From: Nocardioides sp. zg-DK7169
Lineage (GTDB): Bacteria > Actinomycetota > Actinomycetes > Propionibacteriales > Nocardioidaceae
Length of the DNA stretch: 64,000 nucleotides
Direction of reading: 5' to 3'
Assembly (NCBI RefSeq): GCF_013155365.1
Contig: NZ_JABJRA010000009.1
Coordinates: 1 to 64,000, forward strand
Part shown: positions 17,833-27,508 of the stretch, piece after piece
Layout of the letters: each line of letters starts with the position of its first letter
Numbering within the stretch: the stretch's first letter is position 1
The notes under the pieces: generated by a model
Databases searched by the model: none
Seen by the model: only the letters and a program-made list of their open reading frames with translations
Told to the model about the DNA's origin: nothing
Position numbers and translations under genes: made by a program

Positions 17833-18939
17833 ATGTCCTCCACCCTCCCCCGTCGGCGTCACCGCCGACCGCGTCGACGCCTGCCCGTCGCGCTGGCCAT
17901 GGCCATCTCGGCTCTGGTCGTGGCCGGCTGCTCCTCCGAGGCCGCGGGACCCGAGCTCGAGGCCGGGGCCGACCTCCCGGACCAGGCCCCCTCCGGGACG
18001 GTGCTGCGCGTCGGCGACCCCGCCACGCAGACCGCACTCGAGGTCTCCGGCCTCATCGCCGAGATCGACTTCGACATCGAGTGGGCCAACATCTCCGGCG
18101 GCCCCAAGACCCTCGAGGCCTTCCGCGCCGACGCCCTCGACGTCGGGGCGGTCGCGGACATCCCACCGCTCTTCGCGACCTGGACCGACACCGAGGTCCG
18201 CATCCTCGCCACCCGCGAGACCGTCGACCCGCTGGAGCACCAGACCTACGCCCTGGGCGTCGCGCCCGGCGCGGACGTCTCGGACCTCGACGACCTGGCC
18301 GGCAAGAAGATCGCCTACTCCCCCGGCCAGGCGCAGGGCGCGCTGGTGCTCCGCGTGCTGGAGAAGGCCGGACTGAGCCAGGAGGACGTCGAGCTGGTCG
18401 AGATGACCAGCGTGGACGACTCCTTCGTCAACGCCCTCGGCAGCAAGCAGGTCGACGTCGCCCCGCTCCAGCCGACCCTGGCCAAGACGTTCCTCGCCAA
18501 GTACGAGCGCGACGGCGCCCGCACCGTCGCCTCCGGGGTCCGCGACGACGCCTGGGTGCTCTACGCGCCGGTCGAGGTGGTCGAGGACGCCCACAAGGCC
18601 GCGGCCGCCAAGAAGTACGTCGCGATCTGGGCCAAGGCCCAGGAGTGGATCAACGAGCACCCCGAGGAGTTCGCCCAGGCCTTCTACGTCGAGCACGAGG
18701 GGCTCTCCCTCGAGGACGCCCGCTACGTGGTCGAGGCGCTCGGCACCTTCACGGTCCCGACCGACTGGGACGACCTGATCGCCCGGCACCAGGAGACCGC
18801 CGATCTGCTGGCCCGCGAGCAGGGTCACGACGAGCTCGACGTGAGCGAGCTCTACGACCGCCGCTTCGAGGAAGTGGTCGCCGAGGCCGTCGACGGCGCC
18901 GCACCCCGCGGGCCCGCCGGCACCGGGAGCCCGTCGTGA
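17833..18939 (+). CDS. ABC transporter substrate-binding lipoprotein (sulfonate/nitrate type)
   Basis: A 368-aa lipoprotein. A twin-Arg-rich start leads to a hydrophobic stretch and the lipobox VVAGCSS (Cys near 34), so it should be anchored outside the membrane. The mature part has the SsuA/TauA-like fold (VLRVGDPATQTALE, ISGGPKTLEAF, DVGAVADIPP). AAGGAG precedes the ATG at 17833. It is the first gene of an overlapping operon with permease, ATPase, FMN monooxygenase and aldo-keto reductase, which points to uptake of an organosulfur compound. The true ligand is not shown by sequence. Confidence 0.8.
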   Translation: MSSTLPRRRHRRPRRRLPVALAMAISALVVAGCSSEAAGPELEAGADLPDQAPSGTVLRVGDPATQTALEVSGLIAEIDFDIEWANISGGPKTLEAFRADALDVGAVADIPPLFATWTDTEVRILATRETVDPLEHQTYALGVAPGADVSDLDDLAGKKIAYSPGQAQGALVLRVLEKAGLSQEDVELVEMTSVDDSFVNALGSKQVDVAPLQPTLAKTFLAKYERDGARTVASGVRDDAWVLYAPVEVVEDAHKAAAAKKYVAIWAKAQEWINEHPEEFAQAFYVEHEGLSLEDARYVVEALGTFTVPTDWDDLIARHQETADLLAREQGHDELDVSELYDRRFEEVVAEAVDGAAPRGPAGTGSPS

Positions 18940-19787
18940 CCGCCGCGCCCCCCGCCCCGCCCCCGACCCGCGCCCTCCACGACGGCTCGAGCGCCGTCGA
19001 CGCCCGCGTCGTACGCCGCCGGCTCGGGCCCGGTCCGCGGGTGCCGTTCGCGGCGCTGCTCGGCCCGGTGCTGCTCGTCGTCGCCTGGTGCGTCGGCTCC
19101 GCCACCGGCGTCCTCGACCCTCGCACCCTGAGCGAGCCGTGGACGGTCGCGAGCACCGCCGCCGACCTCGTCGAGAGCGGTCGGCTCCAGGACAGCCTGG
19201 TGACCTCCGCGGTCCGGGCCGGCCTGGGGCTCGCCCTGGGCACCGCCGTCGGCGTGGTGCTGGCGATCATCGCCGGCCTCTCGCGTCTCGGCGAGGCGGT
19301 CGTCGACGGACCGGTGCAGATCAAGCGCTCGATCCCGAGCCTGGCGCTGATCCCGCTGCTCATCCTCTGGTTCGGCATCGGCGAGGAGATGAAGGTCATC
19401 ACGATCGCCCTCGGCGTGCTCGTTCCGGTCTACATCCACACCCACCACGGCCTGCGCGCCATCGAGGGGCGCTACGCCGAGCTCGCCGAGACCGTCGACC
19501 TGAGCCGCACCGCGTTCGTGCGCAGCATCGTCATCCCGGCGGCGATGCCCGGGTTCCTGCTCGGCCTGCGCTTCGCGGTGACCTCCGCGATCCTCGCGCT
19601 GGTCGTGGTCGAGCAGATCAACGCCACGAGCGGGATCGGCCACATGATCACGCTCGCGTCCAGCTATGGACAGACCGACGTCATCGTCGTCGGCCTGGTC
19701 GTCTACGCCGCCCTCGGCCTCGTCGCCGACGGCACCGTCCGCCTGATCGAGAGGAAGGCCCTGACATGGCGACGCACCCTGGGCTGA
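18936..19787 (+). CDS. ABC transporter permease (SsuC/TauC type)
   Basis: A 283-aa inner-membrane permease with about six transmembrane segments. The BPD_transp_1 coupling motif is near EGRYAELAETVDLSRTAFV, followed by PAAMPGFLLGLR. It starts with a GTG overlapping the stop of the binding protein (GTGA) and ends 22 bp inside the ATPase gene, so it is tightly coupled. Confidence 0.85.
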   Translation: MTAAPPAPPPTRALHDGSSAVDARVVRRRLGPGPRVPFAALLGPVLLVVAWCVGSATGVLDPRTLSEPWTVASTAADLVESGRLQDSLVTSAVRAGLGLALGTAVGVVLAIIAGLSRLGEAVVDGPVQIKRSIPSLALIPLLILWFGIGEEMKVITIALGVLVPVYIHTHHGLRAIEGRYAELAETVDLSRTAFVRSIVIPAAMPGFLLGLRFAVTSAILALVVVEQINATSGIGHMITLASSYGQTDVIVVGLVVYAALGLVADGTVRLIERKALTWRRTLG

Positions 19788-20557
19788 CGCCCGCCACCAC
19801 CGACCACGCCCCGCAGCCCCACGGCAGCGCCGTGCGGGTCCGCGGCCTGCACCGCCGCTTCAGCGAGGCCGGGGGCGTGCTCAACGGCCTCGACCTCGAC
19901 ATCGCCCCCGGGGAGTTCGTGGCCCTGCTCGGGCGCAGCGGCAGCGGCAAGAGCACGCTGCTGCGCGCCCTGGCCGGGCTGGACCGCGACGTCGCGGGCC
20001 ACGGCACGATCGAGGTCCCGACCAACGTCTCGGTGGTCTTCCAGGACTCCCGGCTGCTCCCGTGGAAGCGGGTCCTGGACAACGTGGTCCTGGGCCTCCC
20101 CGGCCGGCACGCCCAGGTCCGCGGCCGCACCGCACTGGAGGAGGTCGGCCTCGGCGGGCGCGACCGGGCCTGGCCGCACCAACTCTCGGGCGGGGAGCAG
20201 CAGCGAGCCGCGCTGGCCCGCTCCCTGGTCCGCGAGCCCGCGCTGCTGCTCGCTGACGAGCCCTTCGGCGCGCTCGACGCGCTCACCCGGATCCGCATGC
20301 ACACGCTGCTGCGCCGGCTGTGCGAGGCGCACCGGCCCGCGGTGCTGCTGGTCACCCACGACGTCGACGAGGCGATCGTGCTGGCCGACCGGGTGATCGT
20401 GCTCGACGACGGCGTCGTGCGCTCGGACCTGGCGGTGCAGCTCGACGGGCGCCGCTCGCAGGCCGACCCCGCGTTCGCGGCGCTGCGCACCCGGCTGCTG
20501 GCCGAGCTGGGCGTCGTCGACGACGCGGACGCCGTACGCACGGAGGTGGCCTCGTGA
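19766..20557 (+). CDS. ABC transporter ATP-binding protein (SsuB type)
   Basis: A 263-aa ATPase: Walker A GRSGSGKST, Q-loop VVFQDSRLLPW, signature LSGGEQQR, Walker B LLLADEPFGALDALTR, H-loop VTHD. The phrase DSRLLPW is typical of the nitrate/sulfonate/taurine subfamily. It energises the permease encoded just upstream and overlaps it by 22 bp. Confidence 0.87.
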   Translation: MATHPGLTPATTDHAPQPHGSAVRVRGLHRRFSEAGGVLNGLDLDIAPGEFVALLGRSGSGKSTLLRALAGLDRDVAGHGTIEVPTNVSVVFQDSRLLPWKRVLDNVVLGLPGRHAQVRGRTALEEVGLGGRDRAWPHQLSGGEQQRAALARSLVREPALLLADEPFGALDALTRIRMHTLLRRLCEAHRPAVLLVTHDVDEAIVLADRVIVLDDGVVRSDLAVQLDGRRSQADPAFAALRTRLLAELGVVDDADAVRTEVAS

Positions 20558-21891
20558 GCCTGCACCTGAACCTGTTCATCTACCCCGGCGGTCACCACGA
20601 GGCCGCCTGGCGTCACCCGGACAGCGACATCTCGCGCGTCCTGGACATCACCTACTACCAGGCGCTGGCCCGCAAGGCCGAGGGCGCGAAGCTCGACGCG
20701 ATCTTCTTCGCCGACGGCCCCTCGCTGGCCGACAACATCCGCTACGCCTCGCGGTTCCGCCTCGAGCCGCTCACCTGGATGTCGGCGATCGCGGCGGTGA
20801 CCAGCCGGATCGGGCTGATCGGGACCGCGTCGACCACCTACACCGAGCCCTACAACCTGGCCCGCCAGTTCGTCTCGCTGGACCACCTCAGCAACGGCCG
20901 CGCCGGCTGGAACATCGTGACCACCGGGGCCGCCGGCGCCGCGGCCAACTTCGGGCTGCCCGAGCACCCGCCGCACGCCGACCGCTACGCCCGCGCCGAC
21001 GAGTACCTCGAGGTGGTCACCCGGCTGTGGGACAGCTGGGAGGACGAGGCGCTGCTCGCCGACCCCGACAGCGGGATCTTCGCCGACACCGACCGCATCC
21101 ACCGCGTCGACCACGTCGGCCGGGAGTTCTCGGTCGCGGGGCCGCTCAACCTGCCCCGCTCCCCGCAGGGCCGCCCGGTCTACGTGCAGGCCGGCTCCTC
21201 CGCCGACGGTCGCGGCTTCGCGGCCCGCTGGGCCGAGGCCATCTTCACCGCCCACCAGACCCTGGACAGCGCCCAGGAGTTCTACGCCGACATCAAGCAG
21301 CGCGCCCGCGACGTCGGGCGCGACCCGCGCTCGGTGCTGGTGCTGCCCGGGATCAGCCCGGTGATCGGCGCGACCGAGGCCGAGGCCCGCGAGCTGCACG
21401 ACCGGCTCAACGTGCTCACCCAGCCGGCGTACTCCCTGGAGGTGCTGCGCAACACCCTGGGCGTGGACCTGTCCGGCCACGACCTGGACGGGCCGTTCCC
21501 GGTCGAGGCGCTGCACCTGGACGGCGAGCGCGCCGAGTCCAGCCGCGCGCAGCTGGTGCTCGACATCGTCGAGCGCGAGCAGCCGACCATCCGCCAGCTC
21601 ATGCACCGCCTCGCCGGCGCCCGCGGCCACCGGGTCGTGGTCGGCACCCCCGAGCAGGTCGCCGACCAGATCCAGCTGTGGCACGAGAGCGGCGCCGCCG
21701 ACGGCTTCAACGTGATGCCGCCGTGGCTCACCGGCGGCTTCGACCGCTTCGTCGACGGCGTGCTGCCGATCCTGCGCGAGCGCGGCCTGTTCCGCCACGA
21801 GTACGACGGCACGACGCTGCGCGAGCACCTCGGTCTCGCGCGGCCCGCGAGCCTCTTCAGCCAGCCCCACCACCACCAGGAGACCGCATGA
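20554..21891 (+). CDS. FMN-dependent monooxygenase (NtaA/SnaA/DszA family)
   Basis: A 445-aa bacterial-luciferase-like flavin monooxygenase. Diagnostic stretches are FIYPGGHHEAAWRHP, FFADGPSLADN, RQFVSLDHLSNGRAGWNIVT and VYVQAGSSADGRGFAA. Members use FMNH2 and O2 to oxidise sulfonates, thioethers or chelators, releasing sulfur or nitrogen. It starts with a GTG overlapping the ATPase stop. No flavin reductase is seen nearby, so reduced FMN must come from elsewhere. Confidence 0.85.
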   Translation: MSLHLNLFIYPGGHHEAAWRHPDSDISRVLDITYYQALARKAEGAKLDAIFFADGPSLADNIRYASRFRLEPLTWMSAIAAVTSRIGLIGTASTTYTEPYNLARQFVSLDHLSNGRAGWNIVTTGAAGAAANFGLPEHPPHADRYARADEYLEVVTRLWDSWEDEALLADPDSGIFADTDRIHRVDHVGREFSVAGPLNLPRSPQGRPVYVQAGSSADGRGFAARWAEAIFTAHQTLDSAQEFYADIKQRARDVGRDPRSVLVLPGISPVIGATEAEARELHDRLNVLTQPAYSLEVLRNTLGVDLSGHDLDGPFPVEALHLDGERAESSRAQLVLDIVEREQPTIRQLMHRLAGARGHRVVVGTPEQVADQIQLWHESGAADGFNVMPPWLTGGFDRFVDGVLPILRERGLFRHEYDGTTLREHLGLARPASLFSQPHHHQETA

Positions 21892-22931
21892 ACCCCGAGC
21901 ACTGGCGCGACCTCGGCACCACCGGCGTGAAGGTCAGCCCGCTCGCCCTCGGCGCGATGATGTTCGGCGAGTGGGGCAACCCCGACCCCGAGGACTCGAT
22001 CCGGATCATCCACCGCGCGCTCGACGCCGGAATCAACGTCATCGACACCGCCGACGTCTACTCCCGCGGCGAGTCCGAGCGGATCGTGGGCCGGGCGCTG
22101 AAGGGGCGCCGCGACGACGTCGTCCTGGCCACCAAGTTCCACGGCGCCATGTCCGATGAGGACCCCAACCACGGCGGCAACTCGCGGCGCTGGATCATCC
22201 GCGAGGTCGAGAGCTCGCTGCGCCGGCTGCGCACCGACCACATCGACCTCTACCAGGTGCACCGCCCGCGCCCGGAGATCGCGATCGACGAGACCCTCTC
22301 CGCGCTCTCGGACCTGGTCCACCAGGGCAAGATCCGCTACCTCGGCACCTCCACGTTCCTGCCCTCGCAGGTCGTCGAGGCGCAGTGGGTCGCCGAGCGC
22401 CGCCACCGCGAGCGGCCGGTGACCGAGCAGCCGCCGTACTCGATCCTGGCCCGGGAGGTCGAGCGGGACCTGCTGCCGACCGCGCAGAGGTACGGCCTCG
22501 GGATCCTGCCGTGGAGCCCGCTGGCCGGCGGCTGGCTCTCGGGGCGCCACCGCCGCGGCGAGGAGACCATCACCTCCTCGCGGCTGGCGCGCCAGCCCGG
22601 GCGCCACGACCCGTACCACCCCGCCAACGCGCGCAAGCTCGAGGCGGTGCACCAGCTCCAAGACCTCGCCGACGACGCCGGGGTCTCGCTGATCCACCTC
22701 GCGCTGGCGTTCGTGCTCGAGCACCCGGCGGTCTCCTCGGCCATCATCGGGCCGCGCACCATGGAGCAGCTGGAGTCCCAGCTGGGCGCGGAGAAGGTCT
22801 CGCTGTCGCGCGACGTGCTGGACCGCATCGACGAGATCGTCGCACCGGGCACCACGATCAACGACGCGGACCGGGGCTACGCACCCCCGGCCCTCACCGA
22901 GGCACGTCTGCGCCGCCGCTCGGCGCGCTGA
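21888..22931 (+). CDS. Aldo/keto reductase
   Basis: A 347-aa (alpha/beta)8 NADPH-dependent reductase. The tetrad is Asp in NVIDTADVYS (with Tyr), Lys in VVLATKFHG and His in IDLYQVHRP; the C-terminal SAIIGPRTMEQLESQL binds cofactor. It overlaps the monooxygenase gene by ATGA and ends the operon. It could reduce the aldehyde released by the monooxygenase. That role is inference from context. Confidence 0.85.
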   Translation: MNPEHWRDLGTTGVKVSPLALGAMMFGEWGNPDPEDSIRIIHRALDAGINVIDTADVYSRGESERIVGRALKGRRDDVVLATKFHGAMSDEDPNHGGNSRRWIIREVESSLRRLRTDHIDLYQVHRPRPEIAIDETLSALSDLVHQGKIRYLGTSTFLPSQVVEAQWVAERRHRERPVTEQPPYSILAREVERDLLPTAQRYGLGILPWSPLAGGWLSGRHRRGEETITSSRLARQPGRHDPYHPANARKLEAVHQLQDLADDAGVSLIHLALAFVLEHPAVSSAIIGPRTMEQLESQLGAEKVSLSRDVLDRIDEIVAPGTTINDADRGYAPPALTEARLRRRSAR

Positions 22932-22959
22932 CACCCCTGGCACCGGGGCGCCTCGACGC

Positions 22960-22997
22960 GACAGGCCCCGTCTCCCGATCGGGAGGCGGGGCCTGTC
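22960..22997. terminator. Bidirectional terminator between the sulfonate operon and prfB
   Basis: Long inverted repeat: gacaggccccg and cggggcctgtc arms with an inner ctccc/gggag extension, lying between two convergent genes. Confidence 0.8.
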
Positions 22998-23031
22998 GTC
23001 GTACGGCGGGTGCGGCGCGGGGCCGCGTGGC

Positions 23032-24150
23032 TCAGTTCTCGTCGGCCTTCTCGGCGCCGCGGCGCCAGCGGATGCCCGCCTCGAGGAAGCCGTCGATGTC
23101 GCCGTCGAAGACCGCGGCGGGGTTGCCGACCTCGTAGCCGGTGCGCAGGTCCTTGACGACCTGGTAGGGGTTCAGCACGTAGTTGCGCATCTGGTCGCCC
23201 CAGCTGGCCTGCACGTCGCCCTTGAGCTCGTCGAGGTGCGCCTTCTCCTCGGCCTTCTTGCGGGCGAGCAGCTTGGCCTTGAGCACGACCATCGCGCTGG
23301 CCTTGTTCTGCAGCTGGCTCTTCTCGTTCTGGCAGCTGACCACGGTGCCGGTGGGGATGTGAGTCAGCCGGACCGCGGAGTCGGTGGTGTTGACCGACTG
23401 GCCGCCGGGGCCGCCGGAGCGGTAGACGTCGACGCGGATCTCCTCGTCGGGGATGTCGATCTCGTCGGTCTGCTCGAGCACGGGCACGACCTCGACGGCG
23501 GCGAACGACGTCTGGCGACGGCCCTGGTTGTCGAAGGGGCTGATCCGCACGAGGCGGTGGGTGCCGGCCTCGACGCTCAGCGTGCCGTAGCCGTACGGCG
23601 CGTGGATCGCGAAGGTCGCCGACTTCAGGCCGGCCTCCTCGGCGTAGGAGGTGTCGAAGACCTCCACGGAGTACTTGTGCTGCTCGGCCCAGCGCGTGTA
23701 CATGCGCATCAGCATCTCGGCGAAGTCCGCGGCGTCGACGCCACCGGCGCCGGCGCGGATGGTCACCAGGGCCTCGCGGGAGTCGTACTCGCCGGAGAGC
23801 AGGGTGCGGACCTCGAGGGCCTCGACGGACTTCTTGACCCGCTCGAGCTCGATCACGGCCTCGCCGAGGACGTCGTCGTCGCCCTCCTCGCGGGCCATCT
23901 CGGCCATCAGGCCGACGTCCTCGATGCGGCTGGTGAGGCTCTCGAAGCGCTCGAGCTCGCCCTGGAGGGTGGACAGGCGACCGGTGACGCGCGCGGCGTT
24001 GGCCTGGTCGTCCCAGAGGTCCGGGGCGCCCACCTGCTCGCTGAGGTCGGCGATCTCGACCTTCATCGCGTCCACGTCGAGCACCTGCTCGATCGTGCGC
24101 ATGGTTGCCTGGAGCTGTTTGATCTCGACGTCGAAGTCCGGTCCGGCCAC
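23032..24150 (-). CDS. prfB: Peptide chain release factor 2
   Basis: A 372-aa class I release factor. It has the GGQ motif in [17 protein letters not shown], and the SPF tripeptide in [10 protein letters not shown] that marks RF2 (UGA/UAA reader). It reads through in one frame with no in-frame stop near codon 25, so the programmed +1 frameshift of many bacterial prfB genes is absent. In many actinobacteria prfB lies close to ftsE; here the two are separated by the sulfonate operon. Confidence 0.95.
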   Translation of the reverse strand: MAGPDFDVEIKQLQATMRTIEQVLDVDAMKVEIADLSEQVGAPDLWDDQANAARVTGRLSTLQGELERFESLTSRIEDVGLMAEMAREEGDDDVLGEAVIELERVKKSVEALEVRTLLSGEYDSREALVTIRAGAGGVDAADFAEMLMRMYTRWAEQHKYSVEVFDTSYAEEAGLKSATFAIHAPYGYGTLSVEAGTHRLVRISPFDNQGRRQTSFAAVEVVPVLEQTDEIDIPDEEIRVDVYRSGGPGGQSVNTTDSAVRLTHIPTGTVVSCQNEKSQLQNKASAMVVLKAKLLARKKAEEKAHLDELKGDVQASWGDQMRNYVLNPYQVVKDLRTGYEVGNPAAVFDGDIDGFLEAGIRWRRGAEKADEN

Positions 24151-24288
24151 GTCCTACAGGTTACGGCCCCGCTGGGTAGGTGTCGAAAGCCGCCCTGACC
24201 TCGGTTTTTTCAACCGCGTGCCGCCGGGCGACAACTTCCCCTGCGTCCGGGCGCTGCCTAGCCTCAGGGCCGATGGTCCGCCCACGCC

Positions 24289-24355
24289 GGGCCGGCCGGC
24301 GCGTTCTTTGGGGGTCCTCCTGCACAGGAGGGTGTGCGCCGTCCCGGCCGGCGTA
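24289..24355. terminator. Nested hairpins after the CAP-domain gene
   Basis: An inner inverted repeat (cctcctg/caggagg) lies inside a pair of ccggccggc arms, just past the stop codon of the minus-strand CAP gene. The rest of 24151-24360 shows no gene. Confidence 0.45.
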
Positions 24356-24360
24356 CGGCG

Positions 24361-24819
24361 TCAGCGCTGGCCGAGCACCTGCGCGGCGTACCAGCGGCCG
24401 TCGTCGCCGCGTCGGGCCGCGATGCCGACCCGGTCGAACCCGCCGTTGAGGATGTTGGCGCGGTGGCCGGGCGACTTCATCCAGCCCTGGCGCACGACGG
24501 CGCGCCCCCTGGGATAGCCGGAGGCGACGTTCTCACCCACCATGCTCATCCCGCAGCGCTGCAGCAGCGGGCCCAGGTCCTGGTGGAAGATCCGCTGCTG
24601 CGCGGCCATCTTGCGCGCCTGCTGGGCGGCGGCCTTGCGCAGGCAGGCGTTCTTCTTCACCGCGCCGCGGTCGTGGTTGGCGCGCACCGCGTTGGTCGCA
24701 CGCACGGCCTGGTTGGCGTAGGTCTGCTCCGGCGTCGCGGCGCTGGCCGGCGACAGCACCGCGAGCGGGGACAGGAGGAGGGCGAACAGGGCCACGAGGG
24801 TTCCGAGACGGTGAGACAT
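24361..24819 (-). CDS. Secreted CAP/SCP-domain protein
   Basis: A 152-aa protein with a signal peptide (1-27, ending SPASAA) and a single CAP domain. Typical motifs are AVRATNAVRANH, a conserved MVGENVASGY segment and SPGHRANILNGGF. CAP proteins are extracellular, and the function in bacteria is mostly unknown. It is a single gene, divergent from the TetR gene. Confidence 0.82.
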   Translation of the reverse strand: MSHRLGTLVALFALLLSPLAVLSPASAATPEQTYANQAVRATNAVRANHDRGAVKKNACLRKAAAQQARKMAAQQRIFHQDLGPLLQRCGMSMVGENVASGYPRGRAVVRQGWMKSPGHRANILNGGFDRVGIAARRGDDGRWYAAQVLGQR

Positions 24820-24923
24820 CCGGCGAGGCTACGAGATCGGTGGTGGCCGATGCACGCGCCGACACCCGCCTCCCCCACTTCGCATCGGCACATATAACCG
24901 GGGCATCCCGTATCGTTTACTCA

Positions 24924-25490
24924 ATGGCACGGACTGGACGCCCGGCAGGGCCGGCGAACGAGACGGCGACCGTGGTGCTCACCGCGGCACTCGAGCTGCT
25001 GCTGGTGGAGGGCGCGACCGCGCTGACCCCGCAACGGCTGCACCAGGTGACCGGCGTCTCGCGCTCGACGATCTACCGGCACTGGCCGACCTCGACCGAC
25101 GTACTGGCCGCGCTCATCGACGTGGCGCCTTCCCCGCCGGGCCCCTCCTCCGGCGACCTGGCGGCCGACCTGCACACGGCGGTCGATGTGCTGTGCGACC
25201 GGCTGCGCGACAAGCCGGTGGCGGCGTTCCTCCAGGCGCTGACCACCACCGCGGCGCTCGACCCGGCCGCGGCCGACCTGCGGCGGCGCTACGTCGAGGA
25301 CCTGCTCGAGCCGTTCGGCACGGTGCTGGCCCAGGCGCAGGTGCCCCGCGGCCCGGCCGACGACGTGATCGCCGTGGTCGTCTCACCGCTGCTCGTCGAC
25401 GCCCTCCTGCTGGACCGGCCCGCGGCGCGCGCCCGGGCGCACCGCGCGGTGGACCTCTGCCTCGCCGGGCTCGAAGGAGTGTCGCGATGA
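24924..25490 (+). CDS. TetR-family transcriptional regulator
   Basis: A 188-aa regulator with an N-terminal helix-turn-helix (about 15-60: ALTPQRLHQVTGVSRSTIYRHWPT). It is followed by a helical ligand-binding domain. Its stop overlaps the start of the racemase-like gene (ATGA), so the two form one operon and it probably controls that enzyme in response to its substrate. Start is the ATG at 24924. Confidence 0.82.
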   Translation: MARTGRPAGPANETATVVLTAALELLLVEGATALTPQRLHQVTGVSRSTIYRHWPTSTDVLAALIDVAPSPPGPSSGDLAADLHTAVDVLCDRLRDKPVAAFLQALTTTAALDPAAADLRRRYVEDLLEPFGTVLAQAQVPRGPADDVIAVVVSPLLVDALLLDRPAARARAHRAVDLCLAGLEGVSR

Positions 25491-26230
25491 CGAACGCCGT
25501 GGGCCCCCGGGCCGTCTTCGGGGTGATCGTGCCGAGCACGAACACCGTGGTCGAGCACGACTACTGGCGCGCCGGTGTCGACGGGGTCGCGTTCCGCGCC
25601 GGCTCGATGCACATCCCGGACCCCACGATGGCCGGCGACGCCGGCTTCGAGGCGCTGCTGGTGCAGATCCGCGCCTCCCTCGACACCGCGGTGCGCGACG
25701 CGCTCACCGCCGAGCCGGACCGGATGGTCATGGGGATGTCGGCGGAGACGTTCTGGGGCGGCGTCGAGGGCAACGCCGCCTTCGAGCAGCGGATGCGCGA
25801 GCGCACCGGTCTCCCGGTCACCACCGGCGCCGGCGCGTGCCGGGCGGCGCTGCACGCCCTCGGCGTACGTCGGATCTCGGTCTTCTCGCCGTACCAGCCG
25901 GTCGCCGACCGCGAGGTCGGCCGGTTCTTCACCGAGGCGGGCTTCGACGTCGCGGCGATCACCGGCCTGCGCTGCCCCACCGCCATGGACATCGCCCGTG
26001 TCGAGGAGCCCCGGCTGCGCGAGGTGGTGGCCGAGATCGACCGCCCCGGCGTGGAGGCGATCGTGCAGGTCGGCACCAATCTCTCCTTCGTCGGGCTCGC
26101 CGAGACGCTCGAGGCCGAGCTCGGCCGCCCGGTCGTCGCGATCAACGCCGCCACGCTGTGGCACGCGCTGCGCGAGCACGGCATCGAGGACCGGGTCACC
26201 GGCTCCGGGGTGCTCCTGCGCGAGCACTGA
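25487..26230 (+). CDS. Asp/Glu racemase-superfamily enzyme (maleate isomerase / arylmalonate decarboxylase-like)
   Basis: A 247-aa protein with the tandem-domain racemase fold. It starts with FGVIVPSTNTVVEHDYW, the pattern of maleate cis-trans isomerases. The expected catalytic cysteines are not obvious at both sites: one is in GAGACRAALHAL and one in LRCPTAMDIARV, while the position VQVGTNLSF lacks Cys. The substrate is uncertain. It is translationally coupled to the TetR regulator. Confidence 0.65.
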   Translation: MTNAVGPRAVFGVIVPSTNTVVEHDYWRAGVDGVAFRAGSMHIPDPTMAGDAGFEALLVQIRASLDTAVRDALTAEPDRMVMGMSAETFWGGVEGNAAFEQRMRERTGLPVTTGAGACRAALHALGVRRISVFSPYQPVADREVGRFFTEAGFDVAAITGLRCPTAMDIARVEEPRLREVVAEIDRPGVEAIVQVGTNLSFVGLAETLEAELGRPVVAINAATLWHALREHGIEDRVTGSGVLLREH

Positions 26231-26245
26231 CCTGCGCTCACCGAC

Positions 26246-27508
26246 TTACGTCCTCCGGGCGAAGCGGATGTCGCCGTTCGGCATCCGCTGGTGGAGATAG
26301 CGGTCGTCGTGGACCAGATGGTGGTGGTGGAAGCAGAGCAGGAGCGCGTTCGCGAGGTCGGTCCTCCCTCCCGCTGACCACGGCTTCAGATGATGTGCCT
26401 CGCACCAGGTGGCGGGGATCGAGCAGCCGTCCGCGCGGCACTCCCGGTCGCGGATCGCGAGGGCCTTCCGTTGTCCGGGGCTGAAGAGCCTCGTTGCGTG
26501 TCCGAGGTCGAGCGGGACCGAGCGGGTGCCCAGCACCGCGGGCACGAGGCCTGCGGTGCAGGCCAGTCGCCGGGCCTCGCCGGCGGTGATCCGGGAGCCG
26601 TCCGCCAACGTCGCCGTCCCGAGGCCCGCGGTCAGCGTCGCCAGGTCCATCGTGATGACCAGCGTCGTCGCGTCCCCGCCGTGCAGCGGCAGCCGGGCGG
26701 GGTCGAGGGCCTCCATCAGCGAGCAGAACGCCTCACCGAGGCGCCGCTCGTACGGCACCCGCCGCCCGTCGTCCGCAGCCGCCGCGCCGTCCTCCTTGCG
26801 GGGGTTGGTGAAGGCCTCCAGCATCGTGGTCAGCCGCAACGCCACGCTCTCGGGCACCCGCGCCCGGATGAATGCCGTGCCGTCGCCCTGGTGCTGCACC
26901 GACAGCGTCGTACGCCGCCGAGCCGCGCGCTCCGCGGCCTCCAGCTGTCGCCGTTCCAGCTCCTCGGCCCACTGCGGCGCGACCACCTCCAGGATCCGCT
27001 CCCCCAACCGGCGCAGCTCCCGCGGACCGAAGCCGACCGCCTGCTCCACCAGATAGACCTCCGCGCGGACCAGGACCTCGGCCCACTCCTCCGCCGGGGC
27101 CTCCACCAGGTCACGCCCGCAGGCCAGCTCGTCGAGGGCAGCCACGATCACCTGGGCCTGGTCGACGCTCATCCGCCCGCCCAGCAGCGCCAAACCGACC
27201 CGGTGCCAGCGCTGCTCGCACGCCACCCCCAGCCGCTGCGCCCGACGGGTCGTGGTCAGCGAGTCATGGGTGCGGTGCGTCAACCACGAGGCGACGTCCC
27301 GGTGGCCCTCCGCGTCCGCCACGTCGTCCGCACACCCGACCAGCCGCGCCAGGACAGCCTGCGCCCGCGACGATGCCGAGGCCGCCATCAGCAACGCCTG
27401 GCGCTTCGTCGCCACGGGAAGGAACACCGGGTCCCGCTCGACCACCCGGTCCAGGTCGGCGTGCAGGCGCTCCAGATCCACCAGATAGGGATCGAGCGTT
27501 TCGGCCAT
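26246..27508 (-). CDS. DUF222-domain HNH endonuclease-like protein
   Basis: A 420-aa protein of the abundant actinobacterial family with an N-terminal DUF222 helical domain (about 20-300) and a C-terminal HNH motif (CRADGCSIPATWCEAHHLKPW, then LCFHHHHLVH). It resembles the M. tuberculosis 13E12 repeat proteins, which are often near mobile DNA. Biological role unknown. Start is the ATG at 27508. Confidence 0.85.
   Translation of the reverse strand: MAETLDPYLVDLERLHADLDRVVERDPVFLPVATKRQALLMAASASSRAQAVLARLVGCADDVADAEGHRDVASWLTHRTHDSLTTTRRAQRLGVACEQRWHRVGLALLGGRMSVDQAQVIVAALDELACGRDLVEAPAEEWAEVLVRAEVYLVEQAVGFGPRELRRLGERILEVVAPQWAEELERRQLEAAERAARRRTTLSVQHQGDGTAFIRARVPESVALRLTTMLEAFTNPRKEDGAAAADDGRRVPYERRLGEAFCSLMEALDPARLPLHGGDATTLVITMDLATLTAGLGTATLADGSRITAGEARRLACTAGLVPAVLGTRSVPLDLGHATRLFSPGQRKALAIRDRECRADGCSIPATWCEAHHLKPWSAGGRTDLANALLLCFHHHHLVHDDRYLHQRMPNGDIRFARRT

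Noticed and set aside
19681-21876. 731-codon minus-strand frame across the ABC and monooxygenase genes
   Set aside because: Spans two clearly coding genes on the other strand and has no domain; codon bias effect of high GC.
23032-24150. Programmed frameshift in prfB
   Set aside because: The gene is open in one frame from [10 protein letters not shown] onward; no in-frame TGA near codon 25.
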